From assembly GCA_030430655.1 (NCBI GenBank), contig JAUIKQ010000003.1, positions 1-46,043 of the forward strand: DNA of 46,043 nucleotides, given 5' to 3'. Under the pieces are notes generated by a model. It was not told the origin of the DNA and did not search any database. It worked only from the letters and a program-made list of their open reading frames with translations. Below, piece by piece: positions 37,363 to 46,043 of the stretch. The stretch is from Chlamydiia bacterium (GTDB lineage: Bacteria; Chlamydiota; Chlamydiia; Chlamydiales; Simkaniaceae). A program made the position numbers and the translations under genes. Within the stretch, counting starts at the first letter, position 1. Each line of letters starts with the position of its first letter.

Positions 37363-38814
37363 CTACTTCTCTAATTGCGCAACAACCGTATCCAAAATTG
37401 CTTTTGACTGGTCTAAAAGATTGTCATACAGCATGGCCAATTCAAAATTAAACCCAGATCCTCCAGCTTCCTTACGCAAAACTTCTACGTGCTTCTTCAC
37501 TTCCTCTCGCAATTGCTCTAACGACTGGTGATTACTGGGCAACTGAGCAGAGCACAGGGCTTTAAAGTAGGCGGTCTTCAGTACCATTGCTTCTGAAAGC
37601 GACATTTTGAGTTCTTTCAGACAGGTAGGGGCTTCTTTCACAAATGTTTCAAGTTCTTGGTGTGTGGCGCTGTTTTTGATAATAGTCTCACATAGAGAAA
37701 GCGTCTCTTCAATTCTCGTGCGCTGTTTCTCCGTTTCTCTTGCGATCTTATCTTTGTTAGCTTGAATAATTTTTTGGGACGTCTGTTCTACTTGCTCTCT
37801 GAGCGCCGCCCCCTTTGCAGGATCAAGCTCGGTTTTCTTGATTGCAAACAGCATCTCTTGTGTTTTTTTTTGTATCTCCCCCACATCAGAAAGCTGCTTG
37901 ATTTCATCGCAAAAAGCAGTGACTTCTCCTTTTTTAATATCAAAATTTTCTTGCAGCTCCGGTGCTTTCTTTTTTAAGTCTGCTAAACGCATCTTGTTCC
38001 ACGTTTCTACCTGCTTCCATAACTGGTTGAGCTGCGCGCGCCCTGCCTGAAACGCTTTAGCACTTAGCGTCAGTTGCTTTGATAGCGCCTGCAATCCCCT
38101 AATTTGATCACGCAAACGAAACAAAGGAGGGGAAATGGGCACTTCCTCTCCTTTGGGAAAACGGTTTTCTGCATAGAAAAGCACATCCTCTAAGAACAGC
38201 GCACTTACCTTGTCAATTGCTTGCTTGCGAGCGGGATACAATGTATCTCCTAAAGCAGCCATACGATCTAGCACCAAAGTTTTGCCACGGCTTCGCGTAC
38301 TTGCTTGCAAAACTTCCCCTTTTAGCGTCGATAGACGGTGGATCAAGGCATCAAGGAAGGTAACCTGTTGTTGAGCCTGCGCATAGACTTCGATCTTGTT
38401 TTTGAGAAAAGGCTGGATAGACTTTGAGACAGACAGTTTTTTTTGGCCGCTTGCTTTACCTAGCAAAAGTCGACAATCCATAGCGTCCAATGCTAAATTC
38501 ACCTGTTCTATGGAAAACAGCGCCTGTTCTTCCAAGCGCGCTTTGACGCTCTTTGCTTCCTCGATGACCTCCTGATACTCTCTCCACAAAGGTCTTTTTT
38601 TCTCAGGCCGTAGTTCCCCCTTAAGTAGGGAGTAACAAGTCTCTTTCACCTCCCAAAAATCTCGCAATCTGGGTGGTGTTTCCAAAAGCGCCTTTTTCAT
38701 AAAGCAGAGCGCGCTTTCAATTTTTTCTGCCGCTTGCAGTTCTTTGACACTTTCCCGCCAGCCAAGCACTGCATCGCTGGCCGTCTTTTTTTCTTTCGCC
38801 CTTTCCTGGTTCAT
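37363..38814 (-). CDS. Conserved coiled-coil hypothetical protein; likely start Met at 38814 (ORF to 38955)
   Basis: Long helical, Lys/Glu/Gln-rich protein between nadD and miaA, a position where I recall a chlamydial-specific hypothetical gene. Confidence 0.7.
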   Translation of the reverse strand: MNQERAKEKKTASDAVLGWRESVKELQAAEKIESALCFMKKALLETPPRLRDFWEVKETCYSLLKGELRPEKKRPLWREYQEVIEEAKSVKARLEEQALFSIEQVNLALDAMDCRLLLGKASGQKKLSVSKSIQPFLKNKIEVYAQAQQQVTFLDALIHRLSTLKGEVLQASTRSRGKTLVLDRMAALGDTLYPARKQAIDKVSALFLEDVLFYAENRFPKGEEVPISPPLFRLRDQIRGLQALSKQLTLSAKAFQAGRAQLNQLWKQVETWNKMRLADLKKKAPELQENFDIKKGEVTAFCDEIKQLSDVGEIQKKTQEMLFAIKKTELDPAKGAALREQVEQTSQKIIQANKDKIARETEKQRTRIEETLSLCETIIKNSATHQELETFVKEAPTCLKELKMSLSEAMVLKTAYFKALCSAQLPSNHQSLEQLREEVKKHVEVLRKEAGGSGFNFELAMLYDNLLDQSKAILDTVVAQLEK

Positions 38815-39036
38815 GATAACTCCCTCTTCTCCATGTTCCACTCTCAATGACAAAACAGGAAAAAGCCTGCATTTTATGAAAGCCTCTGATATCTGACTAC
38901 TTCGCGATACAACCTTTCCTACACAAGCCGGCCGATGGAGCCACACACACTCCAACGCTTTACAAGCCCACGCATACCCTTGCCAAGGATTCTATAGGAA
39001 GCTGTCTTAAAAGAAAACACCATTCTCACATAGTGC

Positions 39037-39984
39037 TCATATGGCCCGTAAATAGTCCTCGACAACCTTTTCCTTGATTTGCTCCATGGAAAAACAGTCT
39101 TTATCTATCCATTGAAACAAAGGTTGCTTGCGAAACCAGGTGCATTGCCTTTTTGCCAGCCGACGAGAAGCCGTCTTAAACTGCTCTATAAACTGCTCCC
39201 AGTCTTGCCATGTTTGAGAAGAGGACAAGTACTCTATGCACTGGCGGTACCCAATAGCCTGGCAAGCGCTCATATTGTCTTGCAATCCCCTTTGGAGCAG
39301 CTCTTTCACCTCCTCACAAAGGCCTGCTTGAACCATCTCTTCACATCTGGTATTGATATGTTTATATAGCGCGCTTCTGGGATGATACAAAAACCAGCAC
39401 CGAAAATTGAATTTTTTTTGCGGTGTTGTCGGAACTGCAAAGTCGCTCACCCGCCGTTTGGTGAGAGACATAATCTCTAAACCTCTTATCAGCTTATTTT
39501 TATCCCTGCAAGTGATCGTCTTAGCGTAAAGCGGGTCCCTATCACAAACTTCTTTCCAAAGGCATTCCGCTCCCTCTTTTTCTAAACGTAGAAGCAAAGC
39601 TGCTCGCAGCGTTGAAGAGGCAGGTGGGCCTTTTGGGGGACCATACAAAAAAGAGCGGATATAAAATCCTGTCCCTCCAACCACAATAGGGACCTTTCCC
39701 CTGTCTATTATGTCTTGGCAAGCATTCATACAGTGGCGAAAATAGTGGACTACGTTAAACGCTGTCTGCAGATCGCAAACATCAATCAAGTGATGAGGAA
39801 CTCCCCTTCTTTGTTGCATGGAAAGCTTAGCCGTGCCAATGTCCATTCCCTTGTAGACCTGCATCGAATCCGCGGACACGACCTCGCCATTAAGCCGCAA
39901 GGCAAGTTCGAGAGACAGAGCACTTTTACCGACAGCGGTAGGCCCTGACAATACGATGACGGGAAAACATTTTTTATCCATCAC
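39037..39984 (-). CDS. miaA: tRNA dimethylallyltransferase
   Basis: VLSGPTAVGKSALSLELALRL, SADSMQVYKGMDIGTAK, VPHHLIDV, VVGGTGFYIRSFLYG. Confidence 0.95.
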   Translation of the reverse strand: MMDKKCFPVIVLSGPTAVGKSALSLELALRLNGEVVSADSMQVYKGMDIGTAKLSMQQRRGVPHHLIDVCDLQTAFNVVHYFRHCMNACQDIIDRGKVPIVVGGTGFYIRSFLYGPPKGPPASSTLRAALLLRLEKEGAECLWKEVCDRDPLYAKTITCRDKNKLIRGLEIMSLTKRRVSDFAVPTTPQKKFNFRCWFLYHPRSALYKHINTRCEEMVQAGLCEEVKELLQRGLQDNMSACQAIGYRQCIEYLSSSQTWQDWEQFIEQFKTASRRLAKRQCTWFRKQPLFQWIDKDCFSMEQIKEKVVEDYLRAI

Positions 39985-40331
39985 CCTTGAAATGCTTCTT
40001 CTCTGGCCTTCTTTTCATTTTCGTAAATAGACAAAATGCGTTCAAAACCCGCCATTTTAATAATATCCATCACCTCGTCGCTAATACAGCAAAGAGCAAA
40101 AATTCCGTCCATTCCCTTCAGCTTTTTTGTCCAAGCAAGGAGCACCCGCATTCCTGCACTAGACAGGTAATCTATTTTTGTAAAATCGATTAAAAACCGT
40201 TTTTGATCTTTTGAGAACATTGCCGCAAGTTCTTGGTCCAATTTAGAAGAAGTTGCCGCATCCAATCGTCCAGACAGCCGCACTATCTGCCCGTTATCCA
40301 CCGACTCTTTCACTATTTTCAGCGAAACCAT
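39981..40331 (-). CDS. STAS-domain anti-sigma factor antagonist (RsbV-like)
   Basis: IVRLSGRLDAATSSKLDQEL...FLIDFTKIDYLSSAGMRVLLAW, with a Ser in the expected phospho-site context; overlaps miaA by 4 bp. Confidence 0.9.
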   Translation of the reverse strand: MVSLKIVKESVDNGQIVRLSGRLDAATSSKLDQELAAMFSKDQKRFLIDFTKIDYLSSAGMRVLLAWTKKLKGMDGIFALCCISDEVMDIIKMAGFERILSIYENEKKAREEAFQG

Positions 40332-40487
40332 AATCCTCCCCAAAGGCTTTCAATATTCCCAGCATACCGCTTCTTCTTTTTTTTCTCTAGACGGGATGCG
40401 CGCTTCCCCCGAGACTTTTGATGCAATTCTCCTAAAAAGGTATTTTTATTTCGAAAATATGCTACGATTTCCTGCGACGCAATTGTT

Positions 40488-43328
40488 ATGGGTAAAAAAA
40501 TGGATTACCTTTCTTTTTTTGAGTCTTTTTTCCAGGGAAGTCCCCAGCATATCAGGCTGTTTGAAATACTTAAAACAGCGGCAGCAAATACCCCTGATTG
40601 TCTCTCCGAAGCCCATTTAGTAAACGCATGTTATATCTTAGAAAATATGCATCCGGTCTTTGTGGATCGACGAAGTGACGATTTCTTCAGCTTTTTAATA
40701 AAAAAGCTATCACATAACCAAGGTGCCATAGGAGATGAGCCGGTTTGTGAAATCACTCCTTTTGTTCACTCGGTAGCCTTTCCCTTTCAATGCAAAAGTG
40801 TAGTAGGGTTTTTCCTCTGCTTTAGCGGAATCCAAAATCAAACCGAGGAACTCATTGATGCTTTCTGTAAGCGTTACGATGCAATTTCCTTGGTGAAAAA
40901 TTCGACGCTGCTACTGATTAAACCCCACAAAAACCGGACCCTGCTTTACTTTGAACTACAAAAAGAAGAAGGAGAATTTTCCCCTGATGAGATCCAAGAT
41001 TTACGCAACGGCCTTAAAGAATGCGGACTTTGCATGTTGGTTTCTTGGAAGGCGCCTATCCCCTCTCTCGAGTCTTCCATTAAGACTTTGCGTTGGCTAA
41101 TGAAGGAACTTGAAAAAGGAGACTTACCTCACGTGATGATATCATTAGGACCACAAACGCCTGGAAAGTTACATTTCTTTGCCTTTGTGTGCCATTTTAT
41201 TGACTGTAAAAAAAATGTGCTTACTGCGCTACTTAACTATCCCAACGTTGAGGTAGAATGCAACTTTCAAGATAAAGTCGAAGGAGGCAACAAAGAAGGA
41301 ATAGCGCTCAAAATCGCTATTCCAAACATCCCCTCCTCTTTTGTAGAAAAAAGACAGCAAGTCAGCGCCCTTATCGAAAAGTGTGTGGGGCCCTTTAGAG
41401 ACGTCAATGGGGGGCTTCTTGAAAAAATTGAGGAGAATTTTGAAGCCCTATCAAAAATCTGTCCCAATGCGAACAAGGGACTGCGTGAATTTTTTGACTC
41501 AATTTATCCAGAAAGCATACGAGCTATTTGCCCTCCAGCGCTTCTTCAAACAATTTACTCTGCAACCCAAACCAAAAAGAGATATGTCCTCATAGAAGAA
41601 GCAGATGCGATCGGAGCTATCATAAAAGTAGAAAAAAAATTCTCAAAACCATGGAAAGAAACCTTAAGCAAACAATTTTCTAGGGCAGGATTTTCTGAGA
41701 CTTTTGCGTCAAACAAAGCAGTTCTCTCCTGCTTCTTACACCACCCTAGCCAAGAAAACGTGGAACTATTCAAAAGAAAAACAGAAGCATTATTTAAAGA
41801 GTGGACGCAAACGGAAGCGTCTCAAACACTGCGTCTATGCACGACTTGCGGATTTACTTCTTTTGATCCACGTACAGGAACGGAAGAAGAAACAAGCTAT
41901 GTGCATAAAATGCTCTTTGAAGGACTAGTGCGCATTGGCTCTTGCGGGAAACCAGAGCCTGCAATTGCAAAGAGGATAACTATCTCAAAAGACAAAATGC
42001 AGTACACATTTCATCTAAGGAAAAGCTGCTGGTCCAATCGCATGCCACTCACCGCCCATGACTTTCTCTATAGCTGGAACATGATTCTCGCGAAAAAAGA
42101 GCTTGCTCCCTTAAGTTACCTCTTTGATTGCATTGAAAATGCAAAGGAAATAAAAGACAAGAAAATGCCGCCTCATTCTCTAGGGGTAAACGTTATTGAT
42201 GATTACACTTTAGAGGTGCGTCTCCAAAGCCCTTGGACTGCTTTTCTAGAAATATGTGCTCTCACCCTTTTTTCTCCTATTTGTCAAGCCGTTGATGAAA
42301 AACACCCCAGCTGGGCCGAAGCACAAGGAAAGGAATATGTGTGTAATGGTCCCTTTTGTTTAGAAGAAAAGGCGCATAATGGAGGCGTTATTTTAAGAAA
42401 AAATCCCTCCTATTGGGAATCAGAAAAAACCCACCTGGAAAGGGTAACTATTCCATTTGTCTCAAGAGAGGAGGGAGAAAAGCTGTTCATCAAAAAGCAG
42501 GTAGACGCCCTGCTTCACTATTTTTACAAAAGTCCTTCTCCTGATCTAGAAAATTTAGACATCACCCGTTTACAAGGAGCAATTTGTAAACGAGTTCTCT
42601 GTTTTAACTGCGCAAAGCCCCCCTTTTACAACAAAAAGGTCAGGAAAGCTATCGCTCTAGCGATAAATAGGAAGAAAATCCTACAAGCTTTTCCGAGTAG
42701 CACCAACTCTAGCTTTTCTCTCTATTCTTCTCTCTGTCCGCAGAACGTGAGCAAAACAAAAAATATACACAACACTCAAGAAGCGCAGCGGCTTCTTATG
42801 CAGGCATTGACAGAGGACCCTGAGGTGAAGAAAACTTTTTTTCATCAAAGCATCTCTGTAGCAGAAGGTAGCGAAAACCTGGCAATCCTGCTCTGCGAGC
42901 ATCTGAATACAACACTTGGTTTATCCTGGAACGTCTCTGTTCTAAAAATAGGCTCAAAAGGCTACCTCAACCTAAGAAAGGATATCCGTCTTTCAATCGG
43001 TGGTTGGACAGACAGGATCCACGACCCTAGATATTTTTTAGGGGCTTTTTCCTCTGCAGATAGCCCTGTTAACTTTTCTTGCTGGACTCATCCTCTGATA
43101 CAACCTCTCCTCGAGGAGATCAACGCAGTAAAGACCAAAAAAAAGAAAAACCAACTCCTTAAGGATGCCAAAGAACTTCTGCTCGAAGAAATGCCTATGA
43201 TCCCTCTGTTCGATGTCCAATATGCATCCCTTTGTCATCCCCACGTCCAAGGAATCTACGCTAACTCATTACAGCAATCTGATATTCGGTTTGCGTTTAA
43301 AGAGCAACCGTATCCTTCAAAAGCCTAG
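40488..43328 (+). CDS. Unknown ~430-aa N-terminal region fused to an SBP_bac_5 (OppA-like) domain
   Basis: C-terminal half: DPRTGTEEETSYVHKMLFEGLVRIG...ITISKDKMQYTFHLRKSCWSNRMPLTAHDFLYSWNMIL...CNGPFCLEE...VILRKNPSYWE...VRKAIALAINRKKIL. No obvious signal peptide. Confidence 0.8.
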   Translation: MGKKMDYLSFFESFFQGSPQHIRLFEILKTAAANTPDCLSEAHLVNACYILENMHPVFVDRRSDDFFSFLIKKLSHNQGAIGDEPVCEITPFVHSVAFPFQCKSVVGFFLCFSGIQNQTEELIDAFCKRYDAISLVKNSTLLLIKPHKNRTLLYFELQKEEGEFSPDEIQDLRNGLKECGLCMLVSWKAPIPSLESSIKTLRWLMKELEKGDLPHVMISLGPQTPGKLHFFAFVCHFIDCKKNVLTALLNYPNVEVECNFQDKVEGGNKEGIALKIAIPNIPSSFVEKRQQVSALIEKCVGPFRDVNGGLLEKIEENFEALSKICPNANKGLREFFDSIYPESIRAICPPALLQTIYSATQTKKRYVLIEEADAIGAIIKVEKKFSKPWKETLSKQFSRAGFSETFASNKAVLSCFLHHPSQENVELFKRKTEALFKEWTQTEASQTLRLCTTCGFTSFDPRTGTEEETSYVHKMLFEGLVRIGSCGKPEPAIAKRITISKDKMQYTFHLRKSCWSNRMPLTAHDFLYSWNMILAKKELAPLSYLFDCIENAKEIKDKKMPPHSLGVNVIDDYTLEVRLQSPWTAFLEICALTLFSPICQAVDEKHPSWAEAQGKEYVCNGPFCLEEKAHNGGVILRKNPSYWESEKTHLERVTIPFVSREEGEKLFIKKQVDALLHYFYKSPSPDLENLDITRLQGAICKRVLCFNCAKPPFYNKKVRKAIALAINRKKILQAFPSSTNSSFSLYSSLCPQNVSKTKNIHNTQEAQRLLMQALTEDPEVKKTFFHQSISVAEGSENLAILLCEHLNTTLGLSWNVSVLKIGSKGYLNLRKDIRLSIGGWTDRIHDPRYFLGAFSSADSPVNFSCWTHPLIQPLLEEINAVKTKKKKNQLLKDAKELLLEEMPMIPLFDVQYASLCHPHVQGIYANSLQQSDIRFAFKEQPYPSKA

Positions 43329-43803
43329 CAAGGGAAGGATATTGAACCGTTTCGTAGTTATCGATGCCAGCAAACCCTGTTTGATTTACAGTGAAATGTC
43401 TTGATCCGCTATTATGAACAACGTAGAAGTGTGCTTCGGTCCTATTTTTCTCTTCAAAAATAACAAAATTGTCATTTCCTGTAGTGAACCTATCTGAAGC
43501 CTCATCTTTGGTAAGAAAGCCCAAAAAACGCGGATGCGAGCGAATAGAATCAAAAAGATCCTGAGCAGAAGGAATGTGGTGAAATGGAAAGAGTGCCTTG
43601 AGCCCTAGCTGATACGTCTTGAGATTTTCCTGGGTTTCCATAGCTAAAAGACGAGCAAAGCGCCAGGCCTTCTTGCTTGGCAAATGTACACCTTGCGCGG
43701 CCTGTGAAACACTAGCTACATAGAAAAAAGCTGTTTTGACTTGGTTTATTGCCAACAAACTAAAAACAGCAACCAAAACGATCTTAAGCAACGTTCTTTT
43801 CAT
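43297..43803 (-). CDS. Exported/membrane-anchored hypothetical protein with SH2-like C-terminal region
   Basis: N-terminal hydrophobic MKRTLLKIVLVAVFSLLAINQV; C-terminal FLGFLTKDEASDRF...DNFVIFEEKNRTEAHFYVV...SRHFTV...YPSLARLL. Confidence 0.65.
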   Translation of the reverse strand: MKRTLLKIVLVAVFSLLAINQVKTAFFYVASVSQAAQGVHLPSKKAWRFARLLAMETQENLKTYQLGLKALFPFHHIPSAQDLFDSIRSHPRFLGFLTKDEASDRFTTGNDNFVIFEEKNRTEAHFYVVHNSGSRHFTVNQTGFAGIDNYETVQYPSLARLLKDTVAL

Positions 43804-43911
43804 CTTTACCTCTCAAATAGACATGTTTTTTACTCAAACTCAGGAAAGATTTTACGGCTTTGTGGTATCCACTTACAAGCATTTTAATAGTCTTAAATGC
43901 CTTGATGGAAG

Positions 43912-45336
43912 CTACACTATACCCTCAGAAGCCTTCTTAGACAAAGCGCTCGATCTTTCGCACTCTACACTCGTCGCTAATTTTTTTATCTCACTTTTTG
44001 CTTTTATGAAACCGATAGGCGTTGCAAACAACATACAGCTCCAACAAAACATCCAGATTTTATCTGGGCTAAGCTGCCAACGGCAAAAAGCAAAGTAGAA
44101 AAAGAGGTAAGGCAGTGGCCCACTTGTAATAGATTGTATTCTTAACCGAAACCACGTAAGGCCAAGACCTGAAACCAATCCAAAAATAATCAAATTCAAT
44201 CCATCTAAAAAGAAAAAAATCCATAGCCATAAGCAAGAGAGCTTGACTGTGGCCAACGATTTTGGATGCAACGGTTCATGGAGAAAAAAAGAAAGAAAAG
44301 GATCCAAACAAAACAAGAAAAAAAATCCTAAAACAAAAAAGGAAGTCAGTAAAAGGGTTATAGAAGAGCGCACTGACTTCCAAATATTGGAATATTCCTT
44401 TTTCCCTCTGTAAAAAGCAACCTGAGTGACCAACACTTGTTCAAGAGTGTGAAAAATTGGGGCATAAACCAACCAAAGGCTCGATCCAACGGATAGCACA
44501 AGCAGATAATCTCCTCCAAGACGTACGACCAGTTGGATGGTCATGCTCCAGCTGACTAAACTTACACTTCTTGCTAAAGATCTAGGTAAGCCCAAAAGCG
44601 CCACTTCTTTGAAAAGCGCTTTATTAATCCGCCACTTACTAATATGATGATCTTGACGCTCTTTCAAAAACAAAATAAATAAAGCTAAGCACAAAAGCGC
44701 CTGGGAAAAGAGGGTACCCAAAGCGGCCCCTCTCGCTCCCAAAGGAGAAATCCCAGGAATAATCCCAAAAATCAACAGATAATTCAATCCAACATTAGCG
44801 ATTTGCGCTCCAAAAGAACATATTCCAACGACTTTCGTTTTCCCAAGTCCAGTGAAATACGCAGAAAGAGCGGTCCCCAGAGGAAAGAGGAAGTTGCCAT
44901 ACATCAAAGTCGTAAAATAAGCACTTCCTTCTCCAGAAATCTCTCCTGCTCCAAATAAGTAAGAAGTCAAGCCTAGCCCCGTTGGCAACGTCACGATCAT
45001 GCTAAGGAAAGAAAACCAAATCATTTGCCAACAATATGGACCTAAACGCTCTACCCTGCGCTCACCATAGCTAGCTCCGATACATATCTGCACCGCAGCT
45101 GTGATGTGGCTAATTCCTAGCTGAAAAAGCAAGCAAAAAGAGTGAGCTGCCGTAACAGCTTTTAGAGAAATCAAAGAATAATGGGAAACGAACAAACGAT
45201 CACAAAAACTCATCAGGCTGCCAGAAAAAACCGAAAACATGAGGGGAGCGAAAATTAACAACGCCTCCCTAACAGATCCCGCTCGATGCCGAGAAAGAGC
45301 ATAACTGCCTTTACTGGCTATAGCTTCCATGTCCAC
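43912..45336 (-). CDS. MATE family efflux transporter
   Basis: About 12 hydrophobic segments; FAPLMFSVFSGSLMSFCDRLFVSHYS, GARGAALGTLFSQALLCL, LVSGLGLTWFRL. Confidence 0.88.
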   Translation of the reverse strand: MDMEAIASKGSYALSRHRAGSVREALLIFAPLMFSVFSGSLMSFCDRLFVSHYSLISLKAVTAAHSFCLLFQLGISHITAAVQICIGASYGERRVERLGPYCWQMIWFSFLSMIVTLPTGLGLTSYLFGAGEISGEGSAYFTTLMYGNFLFPLGTALSAYFTGLGKTKVVGICSFGAQIANVGLNYLLIFGIIPGISPLGARGAALGTLFSQALLCLALFILFLKERQDHHISKWRINKALFKEVALLGLPRSLARSVSLVSWSMTIQLVVRLGGDYLLVLSVGSSLWLVYAPIFHTLEQVLVTQVAFYRGKKEYSNIWKSVRSSITLLLTSFFVLGFFFLFCLDPFLSFFLHEPLHPKSLATVKLSCLWLWIFFFLDGLNLIIFGLVSGLGLTWFRLRIQSITSGPLPYLFFYFAFCRWQLSPDKIWMFCWSCMLFATPIGFIKAKSEIKKLATSVECERSSALSKKASEGIV

Positions 45337-45598
45337 CTCAACTTAAGATTACAAAGACAGCGTTTTCTCTACACCTGCCTTAGAGTCCCAGCTAATTTAT
45401 ACTATGAAGTATTTTTTTGGCATCAACATATTGCCTTCTTTCTACAAGAGCAAGACTGTCCTCGCTTTTTTGTAAGACATGGCCTTGTTGCTCTGCACAA
45501 AAATAAATATTTTTCTCAATCTTATCAGAGGTTAAAGGAAGAGCAAAACAACAGCTTTTCCCAACCCAGCAGGGCTTCTTCCCTGGAAGAAACCCTGC

Positions 45599-46043
45599 CT
45601 ATACCAGGTGCGAGCGGGAATACAGACCCAGTTTTAAACGGAAAAGTTGAATCCCTCTACTAAGGCTATTCGATAATTTTCTTATGTGACTTTTTGCCTT
45701 TATAAGAGCAATAGGCAAAAACACACGAGAAATCCAACGCATCATCCAGATTTTATCTGGATTAAGTTGCCAATGGCAAAAAGCAAGATAAAAAAGAAAG
45801 TAGGCTATCGGTCCTGATGAAATAGCACTTACTTTTAGCCGAAACCATGTGAGGCCAAGGCCTGAAAGCAAACCAAAAGCAATCAAGTTCAGCCCCTCTA
45901 AAAAGAAAAAAAAAATCCACAAAACTAAGCACAGGCGCCTGAGAAAAAAAAGGGTGTCCAAAGCAGCCCCCTTTCTGCCCAGAGGAGCAAGCCCACGAAT
46001 AATCCCAAAAATCAACAGATAATTAAGCCCAACATTAGCGATT
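45599..46043 (-). pseudogene. Partial/internally deleted MATE transporter paralogue, running off the window edge
   Basis: LGRKGAALDTLFFLRRLCLVLWIFFFFLEGLNLIAFGLLSGLGLTWFRLKVSAISSGPIAYFLFYLAFCHWQLNPDKIW joins two separated parts of the 43912-45336 MATE protein. The same frame continues upstream (IANVGLNYLLIFGIIR) to the window end. Confidence 0.75.

Noticed and set aside
43736-44098. Plus-strand 120-aa ORF between the SH2-like gene and MATE
   Set aside because: Largely antisense to two better-supported genes; probably spurious.
1-46043. CRISPR arrays, tRNA and rRNA genes
   Set aside because: No spaced identical repeats of CRISPR type and no recognisable tRNA cloverleaf/TΨC-arm or rRNA sequence found by eye; a tRNAscan or Rfam search would be needed to be definitive.

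Overview
The window looks like a chromosomal segment from a Chlamydiae (environmental, Parachlamydia-like) genome. This rests on the class Ic-type NrdA/NrdB pair and on blocks of gene order that, from memory, resemble chlamydial chromosomes: rmuC-pssA-nrdA-nrdB, M16 protease-htrA-M50-sucD-sucC-ftsY, and nudix-fabF-rsfS-nadD-(coiled-coil)-miaA-STAS. Other housekeeping genes are priA, lysS, cysS, an Aas-like acyltransferase/AMP-ligase, bioY and a MATE transporter. The most unusual region is ~8.65-14.9 kb. There, a three-gene cassette is present twice in tandem, in the same orientation, wedged between nrdB and the M16 protease. Each cassette has a minus-strand F-box-like/LRR-like protein with a disordered tail, a plus-strand divergent protein kinase starting with an LPPIQG motif, and a minus-strand small LRR-like protein. 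The second kinase carries a -1 frameshift. A degenerate fragment of the same LRR-like family sits next to a Fic gene near the left end. Other points of interest are: a wHTH-Fic protein with a non-canonical active site and operator-like repeats upstream; a 168-aa exported protein whose C-terminus reads like a divergent SH2 domain lacking the FLVR arginine; a signal-peptide-less fusion of an unknown ~430-aa region to an OppA-like domain; a triple tandem Shine-Dalgarno leader; a nadD with no AUG/GUG/UUG start; mutually exclusive hairpins in the nrdA leader; and a partial MATE paralogue with an internal in-frame deletion at the right edge. No tRNA, rRNA, CRISPR array or intact IS element was recognised. 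All family calls are by eye, without database searches.
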